Below are positions 1-9,743 of a stretch of DNA of 64,000 nt, one piece after another (positions within the stretch are counted from its first letter, which is position 1; each line of letters begins with the position of its first letter). Position numbers and translations under genes: made by a program. Origin of the DNA: Acytostelium subglobosum LB1 (Eukaryota > Evosea > Eumycetozoa > Acytosteliales > Acytosteliaceae); the NCBI RefSeq assembly GCF_000787575.1, contig NW_012236501.1, forward strand, positions 312,546 through 376,545, in the 5' to 3' direction. The notes under the pieces were generated by a model. That model made no database searches. It was not told the DNA's origin and worked only from the letters and a program-made list of their open reading frames with translations.

Positions 1-481
1 TGGTGTGGCATCACTTTGAAGAACTTGATTCTGATCGTTGTCGAGTGAGCCAGAATGCATATCCTTCCTGATGTGTGACCGCCACCTGATGGCATCAGTT
101 GACATGACAGTAACGTGTTGATCAATGTTGACTGTTTGATTGTTTGATTGATTGGGTAAGATTGATTTTGGTTGATTGAGTGTTGCAATGATGATGACAT
201 ACCTTTCCAGAGTGAGTTGGACCAGCCATTACAATCTTGATGTTTGAGTTGTCATTGATGTACCAATCGAATGATTTCGATGTGCCCACCACATCACCAA
301 ATGCTTTGTGACAATCTGACAGCTTGTTGGTCATGTCATAACACTCTGTCCTGAGAGCATTGAATGTGTTGAGTGATTCAATCAATCTCTTTGAAGGATC
401 ATCGATTGCTTCCAACTCTGTTGACAGTCTATCAATGTGGCATTCATTGTTGAACAACCAATGAGGATTGTTTGATCCCAT
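1..481 (-). CDS. GPK family GTPase-pseudokinase, 5' part only (cut by window edge)
   Basis: Partial gene running off the left edge. Exon 1 (481-203, 93 codons) ends exactly after the Lys codon of the Walker A motif GPTHSGK. The intron is 202-132 (GTATGT...ACAG). Exon 2 (131-1) opens with STLINT, which completes the nucleotide-binding loop, and runs into LMPSGGGHTSGR, the presumed switch I. Exon 1 is a helical segment with the family signature AIDDPSKRLIES. It is almost identical to exon 1 of the gene at 6952 on the other strand (three differences among 93 residues seen by eye), so the two are recent inverted duplicates. The start at 481 was chosen because the twin begins at the same residue; an in-frame ATG at 601 would add a 40-residue Asn/Tyr-rich leader. 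The kinase-like part lies outside the window. Confidence 0.85.
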
Positions 482-849
482 AATAATATTGTTGTTGTTG
501 TTGTTATAGTGGTAGTTGTAGTTGTTGTAGATATAGAGGTAGTGTTCTGAATGATTTGCGAATTGAATGATGATCATCACAGCATGACTTTGATTTTTCA
601 AGTTTTGTTGATCACTTGTTCATTCATCGACAAATCCTACTGATACAGATTGAGATACATTTATTGAATGAACGCAAGTTCAATCAATGCATTCAATGAA
701 TCCAACACATATATAGGTGTTGAAGTCGTTCATTAAATAAATATCACAATTAGCGATTTATTACTAATACGCATGTAATCATTGGGTTAATGTTAAACCT
801 GTCTTGGTTTGGACATGGAGTGAAAGAGGATCAGGTCACAGCGAATGAA
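482..849. other. Intergenic stretch, promoter side of the minus-strand gene
   Basis: AT-rich sequence between the start of the minus-strand GPK gene and the first relic of the next one. It holds tracts of ATTGAATGAA type and the Asn-codon-like (GTT)n/(AAC)n leader next to the start at 481. No RNA gene or other coding signal is visible. Confidence 0.5.
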
Positions 850-1011
850 GTACCAACTATCCAACACGACTTGGAATGATCCTGGAGTGGTAATCGCCGA
901 AGATACCAAAGAACATCAATCACGACATGGGTCGATTTAATCATGAAGTACTTCAACAAGAAGACAACCATCATTACAAAGTTGGAAGAAACAATGAAGC
1001 GATTGGAGTAA
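850..1011 (+). pseudogene. Relic of a GPK pseudokinase C-terminus
   Basis: Short decayed tail of an upstream family member. Around 868-903, broken by a small indel, one reads D-L-E then G-V-V-I-A-E, matching the conserved LEALGVVICELLPK of the pseudokinase C-lobe. After a further shift, the stretch to 1008 reads DLIMKYFNKKTTI followed by TKLEE and a stop at 1009-1011. This matches the family ending (for example QHCFNKQATIKDI...SKLEEL at 53650-53700). The rest of that gene is gone, and the relic abuts the next GTPase fragment directly, as expected if a deletion between two tandem copies removed the 3' flank of one and the 5' exon of the other. The identification is by eye and rests on about 40 residues. 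Confidence 0.6.
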
Positions 1012-3293
1012 TTCAAGGAACAGATCATGATAGTATTCAACGTAGAGACAAAGAAGCAGCTACAGGCTTTGATGAAGGAACACTTGTCGCGACCAGAGGG
1101 CATCGACGATGACCCAGCGGCATTCGAGGAGTGGGCCCGCAAGATTGTGAGGGTCGAGTTCCCATCGCCACTGCTCGAGCCTGGCCTGGCCCTCATTGAT
1201 CTTCCAGGCTTCAGCATCTCAGACAACGATTCATTGTTTGCCATTCGCAAGGACTTCTTTGAGGTCTTCCAGCCCACTGGCGTCGTCTTCTGCTACGCCA
1301 ACGCCTTCTCGGACGCCGTAAAGGACCTGATCAAGTCGCTGCCGGCCAACCTCGTGTCCAAGCCCACCTACACCAAGGAGTTCATCTTCTTTGCCAACAC
1401 CAAGACGTCCAAGGGTGAGGTTGCCAACAACAATGGCATCGACCCCAATGATGAGGTGCCGCTCGAGTTGATCCACGTGCACGCCAGTGACTGCTTTGCG
1501 AAGCTCAAGTCGTCCAGTCTGAGCTCGAACGAATCGTTGTGCATCGATGACCGACGATTCGCCATTGTCAACTCGATGGACTTTATCAGATTGTCGCGGT
1601 CCGTCGAGAACAGACATGTTGAATATTCAAACTGTTCATCAATCGTCTTATCAGGTGGCTGGGCAGACTGTACCAGAAGCATGGTGAACTGGTGTTGAAG
1701 TTAGTGGAGCAAGATTGCCACTCGTCATCGATGATGGTTCAATGCAGCACCATATGGGCATGGAGCTTGACCTTGACAAGCTTCTCCAAGCAGCCAAGAC
1801 CACAATGGAAGACTTTGACAAGTACCTCGATGATGTTTTGTACGCGATCATTGCCAAGGTACCAGAGGAGCTGAAGAAGACCATGGCCCTGACACCGACT
1901 CTGCAAGAGTTGGAGGCGATCCAGGTGATGGTCAAGAAGACAGCGAAGCGAGAGAGGAAAGGCAAGTTCATGCTGGCCATTATGGACTTCTTTGACAAGT
2001 TCATCGAGAAGGTCTTGGTCAAGGACATTTTGGAGTTGGCCGGTGCGATTGACAAGACATACCAGTTGGTTGAGAAGGGCAAGGCCGAGGACTACGTGCT
2101 TAGGTTGCTCAAGGAATGCATCGAGGACATTGAGAACGCTGAATCGATGCCGTTCACTTTGCTCCTCACCAGCACTGTGATGAGCATCATCAGTGCCAAC
2201 CTGTACGTCAACCTACTGCGCCACTTCAAGCCACCTTCACTCACGAGGGATCTCAAGTCCCAATCGCTCAAGTATCCAGATAGGATCGATGTCCTCACAT
2301 TGAAGACCAAGATTGACACTGAGGTCAAGGGTTACATGCTCAAGCTCAGGGACCATCTACAGAGGCGTTATGCAGGTCTTTGTCGTCGAATCAGATCAGC
2401 CCACAACTCGCCAGACAGTATGAAGAACTCAAAGGTTCAGTACGAGGCGTTGTATGTAGAGGTGCAGGCACTCAGCACCAAGCTGCACTTCCCATTAGAC
2501 ACAGTACACGTGCCAAACAGGTCAGCAGTTCTAGGCTACAGTGACATGGGAGAAGTGTACAACGGTACATTTAGAGATCGATCATACATAGTACAGGTTT
2601 GCAAGCCAAGTAAGGTGATACAGTTCAACTTTAACATAGTGGAATGGTCTGTATTCATGGGCAAAGGAGTGTCCGAGGAGAGGCCCATGTTGCCGCTGCA
2701 TGGCTTGTTTAAAATAGGAGGCGGTGGCAGTGGCGGTGGCGGTGGCAGTGGCGGTGGTGAGCCATTGAAGGAGTGGCTGATGGTGTTCAAGAAGTGCGAC
2801 CCATTGCTGCCATACCTTAGGGACAACATACATAAGATGACGATCAATCAATCATTCAAGATAATCAATCGAGTCGTTAAAGCATTGGACTACCTACACT
2901 ATGGCGTATACCTGTTTGGCTCGGTCATCCACGAATACCTCTTTCTGGAGTTCCTGTACATGGATGCCAACACCAGAGACGTGTATCTGTCGATGTTTGG
3001 TGCGGTGTCCCAGCAGGTTGTATCAAAAGGTCCGGGCAACGTCACCTGTTCAACAGACCTGGCGTTGCTCGGTGTGATGATCGTGGAGCTGTTGCCCAAA
3101 CCAATACTACAAAGGTATAAGATTGATGAAGTATACAAAGATCACGATCACCAAAGTTGTCAAGATGTTGTTGCCAAACAAGTATAACAATGCTCTGTTG
3201 GAGTTGTTGTTTATTTGTTTCAACAAAGATGCGACGATCAAACATGTCATTGCACAGTTGGATGAGCTCAACGCCGCTATCATTAGACAATAA
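1012..3293 (+). pseudogene. Broken GPK family gene lacking the P-loop exon
   Basis: The first recognisable residues (FNVETKKQLQ, about 1033) correspond to a point well inside exon 2 of intact paralogues, so the N-terminal exon and Walker A motif are missing. The GTPase remnant keeps LIDLPGFS (about 1195) and FFANTKTSK (about 1390). The frame changes near 1618 (after SVENRH; the sequence continues as FKLFINRLIRW in another frame), again near 1730-1760, and again near 3150-3165, after which the true family ending (NALLELLFICFNKDATIKHV) reads to the stop at 3291-3293. The long middle frame (to 3187) holds the helical region and a degenerate kinase domain with HEYLFLEF in place of HRDLKxEN and SMFG in place of DFG. 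A Gly/Ser-rich insert (about 2720-2760) lies in the kinase hinge. With no P-loop and three frame breaks it cannot make a normal protein. Confidence 0.85.
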
Positions 3294-3372
3294 ATGTATC
3301 TGTATGTTTAATTGATTGATTGACTGATTGATTGAACACCTTGTTGTACATTCGCTGCGACTTGTGTGTATG

Positions 3373-3758
3373 TTAGTAATGAAAGATGATGTTGTACGTA
3401 CTTGTCTTCTTCTGTACAGCCAGTCTGAATGTCCAGGAGGTTGGTTTCTCATCATATACAGGAATATAGGCCTCTTGTAGATCATCATTGTCTGTAATGG
3501 ATATCCATTGAGACGACTTGTTGTTTGGGTCCTCATAATAAGTGAGTCTATATTTGTTCTGGGTTCGAGGGTAAAGAGCTCTGTCAATATACTCCACAGA
3601 TCATCTAATGTGTAGTAGTTTGAGTTCATCTCCATCCTGTTTGAAGGTGCTTAATGATTCAATGTTAGAGATGGTGTCAACTGGACGAGTGCGTAAAGTG
3701 GGGCATACCGTTTCTTGGTGTCACCATTATAGGTGGCCGTAATGATCAATTTAGCCAT
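3373..3758 (-). pseudogene. PB1-domain protein fragment with a frameshift
   Basis: Minus-strand remnant. Exon 1 (3758-3709) encodes MAKLIITATYNGDTKKR, the usual first strand and basic cluster of a PB1 domain. An intron of about 72 nt (3708-3637) joins in phase to YYTLDDLWSILTELF. Near 3560-3570 the frame must change by one base to continue as NKYRLTYYEDPNN, then WISITDNDDLQEAY, the classic acidic OPCA-like motif of PB1, ending at the stop 3373-3375. The two halves fit one PB1 fold, so this is a single-domain protein or the N-terminus of a lost larger one, inactivated by an indel or misread at one base. PB1 domains mediate heterodimerisation of signalling scaffolds; the partner is unknown. It is convergent with the broken GPK gene and divergent from the gene starting at 4022 (263-nt shared upstream region). 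Confidence 0.6.
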
Positions 3759-4021
3759 AGGAATAAGGTGTAAGAGTAATATGTACTGTGAGATAAAGGT
3801 GTATATGCAATGAGTAATATAGTTATAAGAGAGATGTTAATAATGAAGATAACATTAATGACACGGGGTGTGAAATAGATAAAGTAATTCCCCACTTTAA
3901 ACATGTTTCGTTTGATCAGATGACCAAACTCTGTCGCTCAATCATATCATTCTACACTTCTATGACTGTTACTTTGCAACAACACAACTACAAATAACTA
4001 TCTATTTCAATATTTGCTAGG

Positions 4022-6605
4022 ATGAGTGCCAATTGGCTTGTTGAATCAAAGTATCATATTGATGATCTGCCATCAGAGGTGGAGGACATCGATGATCCAC
4101 TCAAGAAGATGGTGGAGACTGCCAAGATATTCAGTGCGCTAAAGATGAAGTGCAATGACAAGATCAATGATCTATCAAGGTGTCATGCACTGTTGAGTGA
4201 TGTTGTTGACTCAACGCATCTCCTCAAAGAGTTCACCAAAGACAACACGGATGTCAAGTTGGTCTTGGCTGGACCAACTCATTCAGGCAAGGTATGTCCT
4301 CTGTGATGCGATGAGGTTTGGAGGTGAGCACACTCAATCAATCAATCAATCAATCACTCATACAGGAGCATTCCCACTCAATCAATCAAACAAACAGTCA
4401 ACATTGATCAACACATTACTGTCGACTCCCAATTTGATGCCATCAGGTGCAGGACATACATCTGGAAGAATATGCGTTCTGGCTCACTCGACAACGATCA
4501 ACATCAAGTTCTTCAAGGTCATACAATCAGAAGATGCCCAACACACTACAGTGTCAAGAGGATGAGACGATCAAGTTTGAGTGTAACACATTCAACTTGG
4601 AGACGAGAAAGCAGCTGCATACTCATCTCATTCGACCTGTTGGCATCGATGATGATTCAGATGCATTCGAAGAGTGGGCCAGCAAGATTGTGAGAGTCGA
4701 GTTCCCATCTCCACTACTCGAGACAGGCATTGAGATCATCGATGTTCCAGGCTTCAGCAAGTCTGATCAAGCATCATTGTTCAGCATCCGCAAGCAGTTC
4801 TTCAATGTATATAAGCCCACTGGCATCCTCTTCTGTTACCCAAACACATTTTCTGACGCCGAGGTGTTGGCTGTCAAGGACCTGAATGAATCACTCCCTG
4901 GAAACTGGAGCAAGACCAGTGAATACTTCTTCTTTGCCAACACCAAGACATCCAAGAGTGAGGTGGCAACCAACAATAACATCGGCCAGGGTGAGGACGT
5001 GCCACTCGAGTTGATCGACAGCCACTCTGTCAACTGCTTCTCCAAGGTGAAGTCATCAAGCATCAGCACGCCCATGTGTGTTGATCAGAGACGATTTGGA
5101 ATTGTCAATGCATTGGACTTTATCAAACAACCTCGATCAGTTGAGAACAGATATATATTCAAGCAATTCATCAATCGACTCATAAGATGGATGATCAGGT
5201 TGTTCCAATGTCAGTCGATTATCATTTCAAAAATAATCTTTCAAGAGTGTCACTTTATGACAATCAAGGTTATATCTTTCTCAAAGTACATTGGCAATGA
5301 TAAAGACTTTGGAAGGATGCTCCAGGAAGCCAATGTGTTGGTTGACACTTATTCAAAGAACCTAGGTGATGCCGTGTCCAAGATCATCGATACTATCCCA
5401 TCAGTCATCAAGTCAGCATTCGCCCAGGAGTCCAACCAGTTGATCATCCAAAGCGCTCATGACAACATCACCAACACTTCAAATAATGTGAATGATCCAA
5501 AGCCCATGAAGTACATCATTGAGGACATCATCAAGTTGGCACTCAATCCAATCGATAGGCTCATCAACAATGAGATTCACTCACTCACAGACATCTTGCT
5601 TTACAAAAATTCGGACATTGTTCAGGAGCTGCTCAACAACGCCATGGAGGCCAACACCAGCGATAGTGTACACAAGAAAGATGTTGTCCATCATCTCTTT
5701 GGATCAATCAAGAGCGCAATCAGTCCGTATGAAGGCATCATGCGACACTTCAAGGAGCCCAAGATGGTATGGAGCGAGTTCAACACACAGATCAGGAAGT
5801 ATCCCGAAACGATTAGCATTCGAACAATGAAGAGGAATGCTGTACAGGTGGTACAGGGCAACATATCAAGATTCAAAGTACATATCAAGCGACATCACGA
5901 TATTTTGGGACACATTGTCCGGGCATCCACCACGCTAAACAACAACATCGATACATCATTGCCCAAATACATATCACTATTCAATGATATGTATGCACTC
6001 AGGAGTCATTTACTGCTCCCGTTCGATCTCAAAGTCGATCGATCCAAGGTGGTTGCCCGCGGAACCATCGGGCCAGTGTACAAGGGGTCGTTCAGGAACA
6101 AGTCATTCATGGTACAGGTGGTCAACTTTGCAGAGCTACCTCTAAGTTACCAATTCGAATTGACAAAACAGGTTATGTCAGGATACAACGTCGCCAAGGG
6201 TATACCAATTATACCACTTCACTCAATGTTCAAACAACATTGTCATCAACAACAGCAACAACAACAAAATGGTGTAGGTGACATTGAGGAGTGGCTCTTG
6301 GTGTACAAGAAACAGAGCCCTTTGTTGCCATACCTCGAGAAGAATATCTCAACGATGAGTATCACTCAATCAATGACAATGATCAATCAATTGGCCAAAG
6401 CATTGGAGTATTTACAAGACGAGAGTGATCCAACTCATTATAGGTTTAGGTTAGAGTCCATTTACATTAATCCTAGCACAAAGGATATATACTTAGCAAA
6501 GTTTGGATATGTTGAGTCGACTTGATCAACATGTGCTTCAACAACAAGTCGAACATCAAGGATATCATATCAGAGTTGGAAGTCACATCTATGCTTGTGT
6601 GCTGA
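4022..6605 (+). pseudogene. GPK family gene with frameshift and C-lobe deletion
   Basis: Exon 1 (4022-4291, 90 codons) ends at GPTHSGK; the intron is 4292-4397; exon 2 starts STLINTLL at 4398. After FFKVIQSEDA the frame fails (stop at 4561-4563). The family sequence resumes one frame over at LQCQEDETIKFE (about 4545), so an indel lies near 4530-4545. From there GTPase motifs (IIDVPGFS, FFANTKTSK), helical region and pseudokinase N-lobe read on to 6525. The pseudokinase has YRFRLESIYI where HRDLKxEN should be and KFGY for DFG, and a Gln-rich insert (about 6240-6270) in the hinge. At YVEST (6510-6525) the reading stops and the typical last helix (LINMCFNNKSNIKDI) follows at once in another frame, ending at 6603-6605. 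About 60-70 residues of the C-lobe, including the LGVVICELLPK segment, are therefore deleted. Probably a recent pseudogene. Confidence 0.8.
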
Positions 6606-6951
6606 TAAGTTAAGATGTATGTCGATTGTTCAGGCACCAGGCTGTTGGCACTTCCAATTCGACAGTAAGAGTGTTGTTGCATACAAGTATAACAATGCTC
6701 TATTGGAATGATTGCAACGAACAAACAAGTCATTCAAAACACCTGTATTGTTGAGTAAATCTTCCAAGAAGAAGAAGACCTACAAAATAATAAATATCAT
6801 TGATGTATCTGTAGAAATGATCAAAAGAAGACTTGAAAAATCAAAGGCAACTCCGTGATGGTCACCTCTCTGTCAATGATCAAACAGACTATTCATTCGA
6901 CCTCACAACAATAACAAGTACAACTACAAATACAACAACAATATTATTATT
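6606..6951 (+). other. Intergenic region with a second C-terminal relic
   Basis: Around 6670-6715 the bases closely match the 3' end of the broken gene upstream (compare 3167-3205; both contain ACAAGTATAACAATGCTCT). This suggests a leftover of another family copy between the genes at 4022 and 6952. The remainder (6720-6951) is AT-rich leader of the next gene and resembles the leader of the inverted twin near 482-601. Confidence 0.45.
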
Positions 6952-9580
6952 ATGGGATCAAACAATCCTCATTGGTTGTTCAACAATGAATGCCACATTG
7001 AGAGACTATCAACAGAGTTGGAGGCAATCGATGATCCTTCAAAGAGATTGATTGAATCACTCAACACATTCAATGCTCTCAGGACAGAGTGTTATGACAT
7101 GACCAACAAGCTATCAGATTGTCACAAAGCATTTGGTGATGTAGTTGGCACATCGAAATCATTCGATTGGTACATCAAAGATAACTCAAACATCAAGATT
7201 GTATTGGCTGGTCCAACTCACTCTGGAAAGGTATGTCATCATGAGTGGGACACTCAATCAATCTTACTCACTCAAACAATCAAACAGTCAACATTGATCA
7301 ACACATTACTGTCATGTCAACTGATGCCATCAAGTGGCGGTCACACATCAGGAAGGATATGCATTCTGGCTCACTCGACAACGATCAGAATCAAGTTCTT
7401 CAAAGTGATACCACACCAAGATCAGGATCATCCCAGCAGGTTAGAGTGTATCGATGATGAGACCATCACAATCGAGAATCAAAGACAACTACAGACCACA
7501 TTGAAACAACATCTATCAAGACCAGCAGGTATCGACAATGAAGCAGACCCATTGACATTCAAAGAATGGGCCAGCAAGATTGTGAGAGTCGAGTTCCCAT
7601 CACCATTGCTCCGGACTGGATTGGAGATCATCGATGTTCCAGGCTTCAGCATCTCTGATCATGCATCATTGTTCAGCATCCGCAAGCAGTTCTTCAATGT
7701 CTACCAACCCACAGGCATCATGTTTTGTTACTCCAACACGGCGTTCTCTGATGGTGAAGTGTTGGCCATGCCTGATCTCATTCACTCATTACCGAGCGAT
7801 CACAATGATTCAATGCTCTTTGTCAACACCAAGAGGTCCAAGAGTGAGGTGGCACTCAACAACAACATTGATCAAGGTGATGAGATCCCACTCGAGTTGA
7901 TCAACTCCTACACAGACATCTGCTTCTCAAAAGTTGAGAAATCGATTCCCAATGCATCCAAGAGACGATTCTCAATTGTCAATGCACTGGATTTCATCAA
8001 ACAACCCAAGTCTGTTGGAACGAGATATATGTTCAATCAATTCATCGACCAACTGATCAAGTGGATTGCAAAGATATTCCAACAACAAGGTCACACATTA
8101 CTAAGGATGATCGAACTCGAATGCAAATCAATGTGGAAAGTTGGAGATTCATTGAAATTCAAACTTGGCCATGACTGTGACATTGACACTCTAAAGAGGG
8201 ACACATTTGATGTGCTGAACCAATATGCAAACGACGTTTCAGTCTCAGTTAATAGGATAGTTGACACGATCCCTGTTCGTTTCATGGAGGTGTTGGGTCT
8301 GAAGTCCACCAAGAATTGTATCAAATCGACTCAGCTATCCATTAAGAATTTGGATGTTAAAGACAATTCAACCAGATTCCAACAAGAAATGAAACACCTT
8401 TTCGATAGCATCATCGAGAAGGTTATCGATCAGCTAGGGAGGACTTTGACTGTAGAGATTAACTCATTCACCAATGTGAGCTTTAAAGAAGAACTATTCT
8501 CAATTATGATGATTAGTGACTCGATGGGCTGCTTCAAGGACACATTTTCTACAGCATTTGGTGACCTCCTTTCAAGGGCAATAGTGGACAAGATCAGATC
8601 TACGCTGTATGAGACATTCATCAATCACGTCAAGGTACCCAACCTAATGAATAGTCTCAAGTCCCAAGTCAAGAAGTATCCAGATCTAATTGATCATTTA
8701 AATTTGCTATATGCGATTTATTGGGTCCAAGCTCGACAATTCGTTATATTGGCGAACTACCTTCAGACACAAATGGCTCTTGTAGGCAGGAGTATCAAAG
8801 CAGCCAGCATGACACAAGAGAGTATCCATCTTTCGAATGTACAATACCAAACACTCTATTGTAATGTACTGGTACTCGACACCAAGTTGCACTTCCCATT
8901 CGACAACCTCCGTGTAGACTGGGGAAATGGACCAGTTTACATTGCAACACTCAGGAATCAACCATACTGGGTCCAGTCTACCACCAACAACAGCTCAGTG
9001 TTTGGCATTGTTTCCAATGAAGTACAGGCTTCACCTATGTTACCACTTCATGGCATCTTCCAAGATCATCGTTCAGATTGTACGGAGTGGTTGTTTGTGT
9101 ATAAGAAGTGCGATCCATTGTTGGCATACCTCGAAGAGCACATCTCTTCAATGACAATCAAACAATCATTGGTCATTATCAATAGTATTGTAAATGCTTT
9201 GAAAGATCGGAATGTTGATGATAACTCAATCAAAAAGATTAAGGTGAACCTGGAGTGCATATTTATAGATATCGAAACCAAAGAGGTATTCTTCTCTTTG
9301 GAGGAAAGATGAAGCGAGTCTGTCCACTCAATCCAATGACTTAGATTATTCATATTGGTACACTACCATGGAGTCAATTGGCATTGTCATCATGGAGCTG
9401 TTGCCAAAACTGCAAAGATATAGGATCGATGAAGTGAAACAATTTCTAAATTATTTGGACTGGGACAATGACAGGATACCATTAGGGTATTGTCGTCCTA
9501 TTTATGAGTTATTGTGTTTAATATTCTACTACCCAACGATGTTCAGTGACATTTTATTAAGGTTAGATCAGCTAAAGTAA
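6952..9580 (+). CDS. GPK family GTPase-pseudokinase, one frameshift near the 3' end
   Basis: Exon 1 (6952-7230, 93 codons) ends after GPTHSGK; the intron is 7231-7287; exon 2 begins STLINTLL at 7288. The 57-nt intron is a multiple of three with no stop, so the frame is open from 6952 to 9312; family comparison and GTATGT...ACAG show it is an intron. GTPase motifs: HTSGR (switch I), IIDVPGFS (about 7630), FVNTKRSK (about 7820). The kinase-like domain (from about 8900) lacks the glycine-rich loop and the HRD and DFG motifs (KKIKVNLECIFIDI). At about 9295-9305 the frame shifts by one base; the continuation DEASLSTQSND...MESIGIVIMELLPK matches the family C-lobe and ends at 9578-9580. Nearly identical at its 5' end to the inverted copy at 1-481. 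The single indel could be a sequencing error or an early step of decay. Confidence 0.75.
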
Positions 9581-9743
9581 TATTCATAAACATCCAGTAC
9601 TCAAATTAATTTATTATTATTAATTTAATTTATTTGATAACATGTGTTCCATCTTTGAACTTTGAAACTCAAGCCCAAAACAAACAATTCAATAATAAAA
9701 AATGAATCTTTATTATTACTTTTTGTACCAATAAAACAATAAG

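Noticed and set aside
4292-4397. TTGA/CAAT repeats in introns and spacers as a possible CRISPR array or satellite
   Set aside because: Short degenerate tetranucleotide tracts without regular spacers; a composition feature of this genome.
9290-9310. Frameshift explained as a tiny intron (GTATTC...GGAG)
   Set aside because: It would be about 20 nt, far below the 57-117 nt seen for convincing introns in the window.
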